Assembly (NCBI GenBank): GCA_903904735.1
Contig: CAIVDM010000016.1
Location: forward strand, 62,001 to 126,000
Direction of reading: 5' to 3'
DNA from: an uncultured delta proteobacterium
GTDB lineage: Bacteria; Bdellovibrionota_C; UBA2361; OMII01
DNA: 64,000 nt
The position numbers and the translations under genes were made by a program. Under the pieces are notes generated by a model. The model ran no database searches and was not told the DNA's origin. It was given only the letters and a program-made list of their open reading frames with translations. Positions 45,661 through 54,289 of the stretch are shown here, piece after piece. Within the stretch, counting starts at the first letter, position 1. The number at the start of each line of letters is the position of its first letter.

Positions 45661-46619
45661 GCCACTACTCCCGTCTCATGAGATTCAACCGTACGCGCCA
45701 ATAAGTACAAGACCGCCATACGTACCGCGACGCCGTTATTCACTTGGCGCCTAATTAACGAACGGGGTCCATCGGCGACCTCTCCAGATATCTCCGTGCC
45801 TCTGTTCATTGGGCCTGGGTGGAGCACCACGCTCGACGGCGCGAGATCTTTCAAGAGCCGCTCGGACACGCAATATTCCTTGCTGTACTCATCAAGGTTC
45901 GGCACAAAATGCTCGTCTTGTCGCTCCAGCTGCATTCGCAAACACACCACGACATCGAGTCCCTTCAGGCCCGCCGCGAGATCGTGCTCAATCGTGACGC
46001 CGCCTCCAAATACCCCCGCGAAATCAGACGGCACTAAGGTTGTCGGACCAATCAAGCGAACCTCGTTACCCAGAGCAAGATGCGCCCAGACGTTGCTGCG
46101 CGCGACCCGTGAGTGCCGAACATCCCCGACAAAACCCACTTTGAGTCCCTCTATTCCTCGCTTCATCGATGAAAAGTGCTGACGCAAGGTCAGCAAGTCT
46201 AGTAGAGCCTGCGTGGGATGCTCATGCGAACCATCTCCAGCGTTAACAACCGACGAACGAGTTAGATACTGCGAGGCGAAACGGGCCGCACCACTCTCGG
46301 AGTGGCGAATCACCAACACGTCCGGGTTCATGGACTCGAGTGTACGAACGGTGTCGAGAAGGGTCTCGCCCTTCTTTACTGAGCTTGAACTCGCCGACAC
46401 GTTTATGGTGTCCGCCGAAAGGCGCTTACCAGCTATATCAAAACTGGCAAGGGTTCGTGTGCTTGGCTCAAAGAAAACGTGAACGATTGTTTTTCCGCGG
46501 AGAGTTGGAACTTTTTTAATGTCCCGCTCAGATACCTCTACAAAAGAGTGTGCCGCATCGAGGTACCGATATATGTCTGTCTTCGAAAGCCCTTCTATTC
46601 CCAACAAGTGGTCGACCAT
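45657..46619 (-). CDS. pyrB: Aspartate carbamoyltransferase catalytic subunit
   Basis: This 320-residue enzyme has the carbamoyl phosphate motif FFEPSTRTLASFDIAGKRL, GDGSHEHPTQALLDLLTL and VGDVRHSRVARSN. It condenses carbamoyl phosphate with aspartate. No pyrI regulatory subunit is present in the window. PyrR-type operon control would fit this absence. Confidence 0.97.
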   Translation of the reverse strand: MVDHLLGIEGLSKTDIYRYLDAAHSFVEVSERDIKKVPTLRGKTIVHVFFEPSTRTLASFDIAGKRLSADTINVSASSSSVKKGETLLDTVRTLESMNPDVLVIRHSESGAARFASQYLTRSSVVNAGDGSHEHPTQALLDLLTLRQHFSSMKRGIEGLKVGFVGDVRHSRVARSNVWAHLALGNEVRLIGPTTLVPSDFAGVFGGGVTIEHDLAAGLKGLDVVVCLRMQLERQDEHFVPNLDEYSKEYCVSERLLKDLAPSSVVLHPGPMNRGTEISGEVADGPRSLIRRQVNNGVAVRMAVLYLLARTVESHETGVVA

Positions 46620-46740
46620 CGAGTGATCAGTTAACCTTACCGCAGGGAACTTTACAAGTGGCTAGCGCACAAAAAAGAGAGGACTATTCAGTAAATTAGA
46701 CTTCTCACACGTAAGCCCTATGTAGGGGGCAGCGATTGAA

Positions 46741-46971
46741 TTAGCTATGATTGTGGGGAGAGAAGCAAGCGAGAAAGCACTCCCCTATCGTCACGGTCTC
46801 GCCACAGGCCTTGTCTAAATCCCTTCCGAAGACATCGATAATGCCTCGAATAAAGCTCGTTAGGTAAAGAGTCGACTCCGCCCCGGGCAACCAACCATCA
46901 AGGCTAGCGCGGAGCAGCAAGCTAATTGCTTCGGACTTAACGGTTCTCTCGCTCGATAAGATACGCCCCAT
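46741..46971 (-). CDS. Possible small protein between pyrR and pyrB
   Basis: This is a 76-residue frame from the ATG at 46971, overlapping pyrR's 3' end by 35 bp, with GGGA seven bases upstream. It contains RTVKSEAISLLLRASLDGW and IIDVFGRDLDKACGETVTIGE. It lies exactly between co-directional pyrR and pyrB and could be a real gene or chance coding in a regulatory spacer. I see no family. If not coding, the 317-bp spacer is unexplained. Confidence 0.35.
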   Translation of the reverse strand: MGRILSSERTVKSEAISLLLRASLDGWLPGAESTLYLTSFIRGIIDVFGRDLDKACGETVTIGECFLACFSPHNHS

Positions 46972-47506
46972 CTTTGTATCCCATCTCACTCAAGCGCACC
47001 CGTACGAGCTGAGAACGCTCAGAGGGAACTACTTTCCCGATATAGTTCGCTTGAATCGGCAACTCACGGTGTCCTCGGTCAAGAAGAACAGCGAGTTCTA
47101 CTTTTCTCGGCCTACCGAAATCTATAATCGCGTCTAGGGCGGAACGAATAGTGCGGCCTGTAAACAAGACATCATCCACGAGCACTATTCGAGACCCGGC
47201 GATACGAAACGGCAGGTCTGTGCCTCTCAGGGTTGGTTGTGACTGGGCGCTTGAGAGATCGTCTCGATAGAGAGTGATATCAATTACACCGTAGGCGACT
47301 TCGCAACCTTCAATACGCTGGATCTCTTGTTGCAGACGCTTGCCGAGATACTCCCCTCCTGTTCGAATACCGACTATCGCGAGGCTGCTGAGATCCCGAT
47401 CCTTTTCGACTATCTCAAAACTCATTCGGGAGATCGCCCGCGCGATAGTCTCCTCATCCATTACCTGCTGCCATTCTCTTGGAACGGGCTTAAACTTCGC
47501 GTTCAT
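46937..47506 (-). CDS. pyrR: Bifunctional PyrR: pyrimidine operon regulator / uracil phosphoribosyltransferase
   Basis: This 189-residue phosphoribosyltransferase has the PRPP loop IVLVDDVLFTGRTIRSALDA and LLDRGHRELPIQANYIGK, the typical PyrR signature. AGGGAG precedes the ATG at 47506 by 8 nt. In other bacteria PyrR binds the pyr mRNA leader in response to UMP/UTP. I could not find the classical PyrR binding loop before pyrB, so the mechanism here is open. Confidence 0.95.
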   Translation of the reverse strand: MNAKFKPVPREWQQVMDEETIARAISRMSFEIVEKDRDLSSLAIVGIRTGGEYLGKRLQQEIQRIEGCEVAYGVIDITLYRDDLSSAQSQPTLRGTDLPFRIAGSRIVLVDDVLFTGRTIRSALDAIIDFGRPRKVELAVLLDRGHRELPIQANYIGKVVPSERSQLVRVRLSEMGYKDGAYLIERENR

Positions 47507-47550
47507 ACAAACATCTCCCTGGCAGTTCGCTCCGCGGAATCCGCCATACT

Positions 47551-47892
47551 CTAGAAGTATCTCTCGACTTGGGCGTTCAGCGTTACCGAAAGTAGCGTGT
47601 AGCGGTGCCCAAGCACGGTGAGCTGAACCTCGTGCTTATACGGCATATCAACCACCACATGACCCCCGCCACGCGTCACTACGATATCCTGTTCGACGCA
47701 CTGAACTCCAGATCTCTTTGCGCGACCAACCACCTTTTTACGAATTTCCGAGTCAGTCTCAAGGTCCGCCGTTTTAAGCGTTTGCGCCAGGTGGTTTTTT
47801 AGGTCGTAGAAGCTATAGGCCATCTCCAAACAAGTGAAAATGCCCACCGCCGCGATAAGAGCGCCGCAGATGTAGTAAACACGCCTGATCAT
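47551..47892 (-). CDS. Single-pass membrane protein of unknown function
   Basis: This 113-residue protein has an N-terminal membrane segment at residues 4-27 (RVYYICGALIAAVGIFTCLEM). A periplasmic-type domain follows with ADLETDSEIRKKVVGRAKRSGVQC and DIVVTRGGGHVVVDMPYKHEVQL. AGGAG immediately precedes the ATG. It lies 5 bp after the SGNH-like gene and 44 bp before pyrR, so one transcript is likely. It resembles small DUF4845-like proteins, but I cannot confirm this. Confidence 0.7.
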   Translation of the reverse strand: MIRRVYYICGALIAAVGIFTCLEMAYSFYDLKNHLAQTLKTADLETDSEIRKKVVGRAKRSGVQCVEQDIVVTRGGGHVVVDMPYKHEVQLTVLGHRYTLLSVTLNAQVERYF

Positions 47893-47897
47893 ATCTC

Positions 47898-49241
47898 CTA
47901 GAGTTTCGAGCTTAACGCACGCAGACGACTAACCGCGCCTCCCGCAAGCGCGTCATAGCCATGTGAGGAAAGCAGCGCGCCACGACTAAACGTCCTGCTT
48001 GCGTCACCCAACTGACGAACAATTCGATCGGAGGAGAGAAAAAGTGATAGTGTTTCTACCGCCGTTTCCACCATAGCTTCACGATACGGGAGATCGTCCG
48101 ATTCAACATTCGGTTCCGCCACAAGCACAACGGTGACACCCACAGCTCTCAGCGTTCGCACCGTCTCAGTTAGTTGGTGTCGATATTCACCCGCCGGCAC
48201 CCTTGGCCTATTTTTCGAGGTATCTTCCGGCTGGGCTGGGCTGGTCGCCCATCGCATCAACATACTCGACGATAGACTCGCCCTCACTCCATCATCAGGG
48301 CTGGTGTCAGTCACCTCCGAGGAAAATCGACTCCAGGCTGGTCTCGACGGTCCGCCGAGCTCCTTGTCATTGGACCACCCCACGAGAAACACGAGATCAG
48401 GACGGAGCGCCGCTACCTTCTCACGCGCTAACCACGCCAGATCGTGGACAGTGGCGCCCTCAAACGAAGCGTCATGCACCGAAACTTCAGCGCCAGACGA
48501 AGCGAAAAGCGACTGCAATCGGGACGCCAGGGTCTTGTCTCGCGGGAGCGGGAATCCATTGGCCGTATCTCCGCCGAGCACGACTGCTTTGCGCACGGCG
48601 GCATCTGAGGTCGCCGCGACCTGCAGACGCTCTATCGCCCGCTCAATCGCCTCTTTCGGCACAACCGCTTCCAAGCGCTTAAGATCGTCTCGCACCACCT
48701 CCTGCGGCAGCTTATGGAGAAATACCTCGCTCGCCAAAACGATCGAGACGAATGACCACATGACAAAGAAGAGGGCCGCTCGAAGTACCCTGGCCAATGA
48801 CATGGACATACTCAATAACGAAGCGCTCAACAGCACAAATCCGGCGGATCCGCGCCAGCCAGGAGTGTGTCGAGTAAGGACCTCTGGGTTTACCAAGAGC
48901 AACGTCGTAACAAGGAGCGCGCCGCCTAACACAAAAAGATATCCGAGTCGGAGAAGGCCAACACTCTTCGCCGCTCCAGACACAATCGGACGAACCAGCA
49001 CCCATCCAATGGCGGCGCTCAGCATAACGGCCCATGCGCCCCCAATTAGATACTCAGGGTGGCCGTGAGTTATCTCCTTCACGAAGGGAAGCCTCACAAA
49101 CGGCAGCGCTAATGGGGCGCTTGCCGCCACGATCGTTCCTATTATGGAGATTTTAAGAAGTCGGCTGATCACCAGCGAACCGAAGAGGACAGCTAGGGGC
49201 AAACCTACCGCAAAACCGGGAAACGCTACGATTTGAGTCAT
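47898..49241 (-). CDS. Membrane protein with a C-terminal SGNH-hydrolase-like domain
   Basis: This 447-residue protein starts at the ATG at 49241, with GAGGG five bases upstream. About six membrane helices occupy residues 1-190. The C-terminal half follows SGNH (GDSL) order: block I VVLGGDTANGFPL (Ser replaced by Thr), an ASFEGATVHD region, block III GWSNDKE, and a late LSSHGYDALAGGAV in place of DxxH. It may modify an envelope polysaccharide or lipid, but the altered nucleophile makes activity uncertain. It is linked to two other membrane proteins and an NtrC-type regulator. Confidence 0.72.
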   Translation of the reverse strand: MTQIVAFPGFAVGLPLAVLFGSLVISRLLKISIIGTIVAASAPLALPFVRLPFVKEITHGHPEYLIGGAWAVMLSAAIGWVLVRPIVSGAAKSVGLLRLGYLFVLGGALLVTTLLLVNPEVLTRHTPGWRGSAGFVLLSASLLSMSMSLARVLRAALFFVMWSFVSIVLASEVFLHKLPQEVVRDDLKRLEAVVPKEAIERAIERLQVAATSDAAVRKAVVLGGDTANGFPLPRDKTLASRLQSLFASSGAEVSVHDASFEGATVHDLAWLAREKVAALRPDLVFLVGWSNDKELGGPSRPAWSRFSSEVTDTSPDDGVRASLSSSMLMRWATSPAQPEDTSKNRPRVPAGEYRHQLTETVRTLRAVGVTVVLVAEPNVESDDLPYREAMVETAVETLSLFLSSDRIVRQLGDASRTFSRGALLSSHGYDALAGGAVSRLRALSSKL

Positions 49242-49321
49242 GTAGTCCCTCTGTAAAGAACTCGTGCACCGCAACAAAAATCACTTCAGTGTCTCTGTCA
49301 CAGCTAACCGCACGCTGCGTA

Positions 49322-49999
49322 TTATCCGGCTATAGACAGCTCTCGCAATTCGCCGCCCGTAAGATTAGATGCCGCAAAGACCCTCCCGTTACGACGATTC
49401 GGCATCTTTATTTCCATGATCGTTCTACCTAAACAAACAACGGACTGGCCCGTGGCTGTGGCTACTAGCTCGTACCGAGAACATCCAGCTGGCGTCGTCA
49501 CTTTCATGCCGTTCAAGGGAACTAAATCACCACCACTAGCGGACTTAGAGAAGGCCTCTACCGAAGAACCAGAGAATCGAACCACCAACGCTCCCGACTC
49601 CACCGGAATACCAAGGTCAAAAAAGGTCTCGGCCCTCGTGAACACCGCATCCAAAACCAACTTCGAGAACTGGAAACTACCTTCCAAGCTTGGCTTGTAC
49701 GAGAACTCCCCAACGAACAAATTGCTGACATCGATGCCATCGACAACTATGGGTTCGACTGGAACCCACTGATCGAGCGACAAGAGCGGTCTTCCCTCAA
49801 GCCCAGACAATTTTTCGATCCTATCCTTTAACGCGAGTTCCTGGGGCGAATTGGCGAACAACTCACTTCGAACCCTTAATCGGTCGGTGCTCGAGTCGTG
49901 GTGTCTCACCCGCTCATCCAAGACGACACCAACAAAGCACGCGGCGATAACCGCCGCGATGGACACAAAAGTTTTTGGAGATAGATTTAAGCGGCGCAT
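49322..49999 (-). CDS. Membrane-anchored protein of unknown function
   Basis: This 225-residue protein starts at the ATG at 49999, with AGGGA eight bases upstream. One N-terminal membrane helix lies at residues 9-27 (TFVSIAAVIAACFVGVVLD). The outer region contains VVDGIDVSNLFVGEFSYKP and ends VFAASNLTGGELRELSIAG. There are no catalytic motifs. It lies in the same block as the degenerate receiver upstream and the SGNH-like gene downstream. Family not recognised. Confidence 0.7.
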   Translation of the reverse strand: MRRLNLSPKTFVSIAAVIAACFVGVVLDERVRHHDSSTDRLRVRSELFANSPQELALKDRIEKLSGLEGRPLLSLDQWVPVEPIVVDGIDVSNLFVGEFSYKPSLEGSFQFSKLVLDAVFTRAETFFDLGIPVESGALVVRFSGSSVEAFSKSASGGDLVPLNGMKVTTPAGCSRYELVATATGQSVVCLGRTIMEIKMPNRRNGRVFAASNLTGGELRELSIAG

Positions 50000-50109
50000 G
50001 GCTAATTTCCCTGTGATTGGCGACAGTGGGTTCAAATACCCCGCCTATTCGCCCGATTCAGGCCAGGCGAACTCATCGCTAACACTCTCCGTATTCGTAG
50101 CGCGAACCA

Positions 50110-50466
50110 CTACCCCAGGGAAGACAAAAGATTGGGGAGGATGCTCACGAACCTTGAACGTGGCATGACATCTCCAAGCGCTAGCTGGCGGGCGCTTTCG
50201 GCCGTTTCTAAATGCACGTGGGAGAAAAAACTACAGATGCGCCACTGAGAGTCGCCCCCTAGCGGCAGCGCGCCGCGGATTGTTTCGAGGGGCATTGGAC
50301 ATTTCTCAAGGTCAATCATGACCACTCCTCCTGAGGGATTGGCCGTCAGCGCCTCCCCGAGAGCCTCGGCCGACTTCACCACGGTTAGTCGGGCGCCCGA
50401 GGTCATCGCCGTCTCTTTAATCTTGGTAATGAAAAGGAGATCTCTTGAGATAAGAATAGCGTTCAT
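50110..50466 (-). CDS. Degenerate response-regulator receiver domain protein
   Basis: This 118-residue protein is a stand-alone receiver-like domain: NAILISRDLLFITKIKETA at the first strand, VVMIDLEKC holding the presumed phospho-Asp, and SFFSHV in place of the usual switch Thr. The acidic pair at the first strand reads SRD and the conserved Lys region reads MPRSRF. It is therefore probably not phosphorylated normally and may act as a docking partner. It starts 4 bp after the NtrC-type regulator. Confidence 0.72.
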   Translation of the reverse strand: MNAILISRDLLFITKIKETAMTSGARLTVVKSAEALGEALTANPSGGVVMIDLEKCPMPLETIRGALPLGGDSQWRICSFFSHVHLETAESARQLALGDVMPRSRFVSILPNLLSSLG

Positions 50467-50470
50467 CGCC

Positions 50471-51886
50471 CTACTCTAACCCATACTCCTGAGTCTTGGC
50501 GATCAGATTTGACCTCGAAATTCCCAGCTGACGAGCCGCCTCGCTCTTGTTGCCCTCACACTGGGCTAGCGTCCTCTGAATCATCTCACGCTCGACCTGC
50601 TCTAGAATATCTTTCAACGCTTTGCCCTGCGTATCGAGGGCCGCGCTTATACGCTTGCCCGGGCTAGCGGCGTCGACAACCGCTGGCGATAAATGCTCTC
50701 TCACGATGAGCTCATCCTTTCCACACATCACGCACGCCCTTAGAATCTCATTCTCTAATTGGCGAATGTTTCCTGGCCACGCGTGCGACTCAAGAGCGTT
50801 CATGGCGTCAGGGGCGAGGTTCTTTCGTTGCTGACCGGATTTAGCCGCTATCTTTGAAAGGAAGAATTGCGCCAGTTGTGGCACGTCCCCGAGGCGTTCG
50901 CGCAATGGCGGCAGTCGTAAACTCACCACGTTCAGGCGATAGTAAAGATCTTGTCGAAAAGTGCCTTTTTGCACCATATCCTCTAAGTCGCGATTAGTGG
51001 CGGCGATGATCCGCACATCGACTTTTTTCTGCTTTATGCCACCCACAGGCATGAAGGTGCCATCCTGCAGGACTCGCAAGAGCTTTACTTGCAACGCGGG
51101 GCTCATCTCTCCCAACTCATCGAGAAAGAATGTCCCACCGTCAGCGACCTCAAAAAGGCCCTGCTTATCACGCACCGCGCCCGTGAATGCCCCCTTCACA
51201 TGACCAAACAGCTCAGACTCTAGGAGATTCTCATTAAACGCGGAGCAATTCTGCACTACGAACGCTCTTTCCTTTCGAGGCCCATTGGCGTGAAGCGCCG
51301 TGGCGATCATCTCCTTTCCCGTGCCCGACTCCCCAGTAACGAGCACCGGCACTTCGCTATCAACGACTTTCGCCATGACCTGGTAAAGCTCAGCCATTGC
51401 CGCGCTCTTGCCAATGATGTTGCCGAAGGCGAACTCCTCTCGCAATTTCGCCTGCAGATGACGATTAACGAATCGAACGTCACGCAGCTCCGTGTACAAT
51501 CGGCGAACTCGAAGCGCCGCGTGAACGCGCGCCACCAGCTCCGCCGACTGGTACGGCTTGCTGATGTAATCATCGGCTCCCTGTTCGAAACCACGAAGAA
51601 CGTCCTTGAGCTCGTCTTTCCCGGTCAGAAGCACTACCGGCGTGTAACGCAAGTCGGCATGCGCCTTAAGACGTCGAGCCACCTCGTAGCCGTCTGGCTC
51701 GGGCATAACCACATCAAGGAGAATCAGATCCGGGCGCTCACTTTCCGCTTTTTCAAGGGTCTCCGCTCCGCTGGAGGCGGTGACAACCTCAAAGCCTCGC
51801 GCGAGTAGCAGCTGCTCGAGGGCGAATAGCCCCTCGTGATTGTCATCGACGGCTAGAATTTTAATTCCCTGAGGAGTTGAGACCAT
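50471..51886 (-). CDS. Sigma54-dependent response regulator, NtrC family
   Basis: This is a 471-residue regulator. An intact receiver comes first (VDDNHEG, LLDVVMP phospho-Asp, VLLTGKDE, SKPYQ). The AAA+ domain has VTGESGTGKEMIATAL (Walker A), HVKGAFTGAVRDKQG (the GAFTGA loop that contacts sigma54) and TFFLDELGEM (Walker B). A C-terminal Fis-type helix-turn-helix has NKSEAARQLGISRSNLIAK. No histidine kinase is adjacent, so it is an orphan. It probably activates a sigma54 regulon, perhaps including the downstream membrane genes. Confidence 0.96.
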   Translation of the reverse strand: MVSTPQGIKILAVDDNHEGLFALEQLLLARGFEVVTASSGAETLEKAESERPDLILLDVVMPEPDGYEVARRLKAHADLRYTPVVLLTGKDELKDVLRGFEQGADDYISKPYQSAELVARVHAALRVRRLYTELRDVRFVNRHLQAKLREEFAFGNIIGKSAAMAELYQVMAKVVDSEVPVLVTGESGTGKEMIATALHANGPRKERAFVVQNCSAFNENLLESELFGHVKGAFTGAVRDKQGLFEVADGGTFFLDELGEMSPALQVKLLRVLQDGTFMPVGGIKQKKVDVRIIAATNRDLEDMVQKGTFRQDLYYRLNVVSLRLPPLRERLGDVPQLAQFFLSKIAAKSGQQRKNLAPDAMNALESHAWPGNIRQLENEILRACVMCGKDELIVREHLSPAVVDAASPGKRISAALDTQGKALKDILEQVEREMIQRTLAQCEGNKSEAARQLGISRSNLIAKTQEYGLE

Positions 51887-52033
51887 AGAGCGTTGTGGAG
51901 AGTGAACTAAAATGCCGAACTCATGGGCGCTTCACGAGCCCACTACGGCTTGAGATAAGATGCGAGAAATCCCACTGAGGGAGCAAGCCTCTATCTGCCC
52001 AAAATCCCAGAAGAAATACGCTCTATTCCGAGC

Positions 52034-53287
52034 CTACCCCTTCATCATCTCAAGGAAGTCCTTATTGCTCTTGGTGCCGTCGATCTTACTGAGCAACCAC
52101 TCCATGGCTTCAACAGTGTTCAACGGATTGAGAACCTTTCGGAGCAGCCACACCTTCTGCATAACGGTGTCGTCGAGAAGAAGGTCCTCTTTTCTCGTCC
52201 CAGACGCCTTCAGGTCCAGCGCTGGATAAATACGTCGCTCACTCAACTTACGGTCGAGCACGATTTCCGAGTTACCGGTGCCTTTGAACTCCTCGAAGAT
52301 AACTTCGTCCATGCGGCTTCCCGTCTCGATAAGCGCTGTACCAATAATTGTGAGACTGCCGCCCTCCTCAACATTTCGAGCCGCTCCGAAAAAGCGCTTG
52401 GGCTTATGGAGAGCGTTCGCGTCGACTCCGCCCGAGAGGATTTTGCCGCTCGGTGGCACCACCGTGTTGTAGGCGCGCGCGAGACGAGTAATAGAGTCCA
52501 AAAGAATGACCACATCACGCTTGTGCTCAACGAGGCGCTTCGCCTTCTCGATTACCATCTCCGCTACCTGAACGTGGCGTTGAGCTGGCTCATCGAAGGT
52601 CGATGACACGACCTCGCCCTTCACGGAACGGGCCATGTCAGTTACTTCCTCAGGACGCTCATCGATCAGGAGAACAATCAGGTAGACTTCTTTGTGGTTC
52701 TCCGTAATCGCGTTCGCGATATTTTGAAGCAGGATTGTTTTACCTGTACGCGGCGGAGCTACTATTAACGCGCGCTGTCCCTTACCGATTGGGCAGAAAA
52801 GGTCCATGATACGAGTGGCCAATCCACCCTTGCCGCCCTCAAGCTTGAGGCGCTCGTTGGGGTATAGCGCTGTCAAATTATCGAAGTGAGTCTTGGTCTT
52901 GAGAACCTCTGGAGAGTCCAAGTTCACGGAAGTTACTTTCACAAGCGCGAAGTATCGCTCGCCTTCCTTCTCGCGCGGCGGTCGGATCTGCCCCTCAACG
53001 ATATCTCCCGTCTTCAAACCGAACCGACGAATCTGGGCAGGTGAGACATACACATCATCTGGTCCCGGAATGTAGTTGTAATCGGGAGAACGGAGAAACC
53101 CGAAGCCATCTGGCAGACACTCTAAGGTGCCCCCGGCATAGATGATACCGTTCGACTCTGACTGAGCAGTGAGAATACTAAAGATAAGCTCCTGCCGACG
53201 CATTGAGTTCGCGGTTTCGATGTTGAACTCCGCAGCCACTTTCATTAGCTCATCGGTCTTTAGTTGCTTAAGTTCGTTGAGATTCAT
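52034..53287 (-). CDS. rho: Transcription termination factor Rho
   Basis: This 417-residue RNA-dependent helicase has the N-terminal RNA-binding domain ([34 protein letters not shown]). The ATPase core has [15 protein letters not shown] (Walker A), [14 protein letters not shown] (Walker B region) and [10 protein letters not shown]. Its length is like the E. coli form, without a large insertion. It has a 315-bp upstream region with its own probable promoter. Confidence 0.98.
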   Translation of the reverse strand: MNLNELKQLKTDELMKVAAEFNIETANSMRRQELIFSILTAQSESNGIIYAGGTLECLPDGFGFLRSPDYNYIPGPDDVYVSPAQIRRFGLKTGDIVEGQIRPPREKEGERYFALVKVTSVNLDSPEVLKTKTHFDNLTALYPNERLKLEGGKGGLATRIMDLFCPIGKGQRALIVAPPRTGKTILLQNIANAITENHKEVYLIVLLIDERPEEVTDMARSVKGEVVSSTFDEPAQRHVQVAEMVIEKAKRLVEHKRDVVILLDSITRLARAYNTVVPPSGKILSGGVDANALHKPKRFFGAARNVEEGGSLTIIGTALIETGSRMDEVIFEEFKGTGNSEIVLDRKLSERRIYPALDLKASGTRKEDLLLDDTVMQKVWLLRKVLNPLNTVEAMEWLLSKIDGTKSNKDFLEMMKG

Positions 53288-53602
53288 CGTTGTTTTACTC
53301 TTTTACCCTGACGGGCTAGACATTTGTTTAGAAGTGACCCCTTAGTGCCTCGATTCCGAAAGCCCGGTCTCAAGAGCGCTCGCCTTGTTAAGAGCTGCTG
53401 GCACACAGAGTCTAAAATTTACTGGATTGTATCAAAACGATTCCAGGTAGACGGTTAATAGCCGCACTACTCTTTACTCTCTCGCTTGAGATACTCGCTG
53501 CAGGTACTCGCTGTATTTCCCACCGTTAAAACCCACGCTGAGAAACAAGCCACACAACTGGACAGTTGCTGCGCCGATTCTTAACTAGGGTTGCCAGAAG
53601 AG
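53288..53602. other. rho upstream region with direct repeats
   Basis: No gene is visible. It contains the extended -10 promoter at 53426-53434. Further from rho, three 13-nt direct repeats begin at 53481, 53494 and 53507, each starting CTCGCT. The first two follow the pattern CTCGCTNNNNNTA. The 130 or so nt before the rho ATG would be its leader. Confidence 0.5.
53426..53434 (-). promoter_or_regulatory. Extended -10 promoter candidate for rho
   Basis: On the minus strand TGATACAAT fits the TGnTATAAT extended -10 pattern with one mismatch. No good -35 box lies 17 nt upstream, which extended -10 promoters can tolerate. The start would be near 53419. Confidence 0.42.
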
Positions 53603-54274
53603 TCAAGCCCCTCTCCGCTCAGCTATCGATTTAGCGGAAACTCCTCGGACGTATTCCGGTTCCAGGAGCGCTACGGTGTGCCAAGAAAAAGTCCCTTGCG
53701 GCGGATTAACCGCCAGTAAACCCTCAGCAATACGGGACTCTACGACCAAATCAACCCCCGGAATCACCCACTCTCGAAGCGTCGTCATCACTACCCCTCC
53801 CGTGCGCTCTACCCACTGGGAAACGGTGACATCCGCAAGTATGGTCGGTGCCTGTGAGCGTACAGCTTCCCCGCCGACGACCTCATATTCCCCGGCAAAG
53901 ACCTCCTGCCTCCGAGCATCGGAGACTACCAGGATTGGACCCTGCGCGCCTGCAATCATCGCTCGCCGCATAGCGACTCCAAGAAACGACGAAACCCCGA
54001 CTACCGGCACCTGTCCCGCGCACGCGACACCTTTGGCGAAACTCATTCCGATCCGCAATCCCGTAAACGAACCCGGTCCCACGCCGATCAGCACCTGGGC
54101 AAGATCCAACAAGCGAACCTGGGCTTGGTTACAGAGCGACTCTACGAGCGGAGGCAACCGCTCGAAATGATCCCCGTTTCCCTCTGACTCAGCGCGAAAA
54201 ACGACACCGTCCGCGCGTTGGAGCGCTACGCTACAAAATGAGCCGCTGGTATCAATCGCGAGTCGGTGCGCCAC
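53603..54274 (-). CDS. tsaB: tRNA threonylcarbamoyladenosine biosynthesis protein TsaB
   Basis: This 223-residue ASKHA-fold protein has LAIDTSGSFCSVAL at the N-terminus and the hallmark VGPGSFTGLRIGMSFAKGVA. TsaB pairs with TsaD and TsaE to make t6A37 on ANN-decoding tRNAs. The GTG start at 54274 follows AAGG. It ends the rpsB-to-rseP cluster. Confidence 0.95.
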   Translation of the reverse strand: MAHRLAIDTSGSFCSVALQRADGVVFRAESEGNGDHFERLPPLVESLCNQAQVRLLDLAQVLIGVGPGSFTGLRIGMSFAKGVACAGQVPVVGVSSFLGVAMRRAMIAGAQGPILVVSDARRQEVFAGEYEVVGGEAVRSQAPTILADVTVSQWVERTGGVVMTTLREWVIPGVDLVVESRIAEGLLAVNPPQGTFSWHTVALLEPEYVRGVSAKSIAERRGA

Positions 54275-54289
54275 AAGTGCCTTAGTGCG

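Noticed and set aside
46620-46740. PyrR attenuator loop
   Set aside because: I looked for the classical PyrR binding loop before pyrB. The only similar sequence (AGTCCTCTC) does not fit.
48133-49068. 311-codon plus-strand frame
   Set aside because: It is antisense to the SGNH-like membrane gene. Its composition (Ser/Arg/Thr-rich, no domains) is that of a shadow frame.
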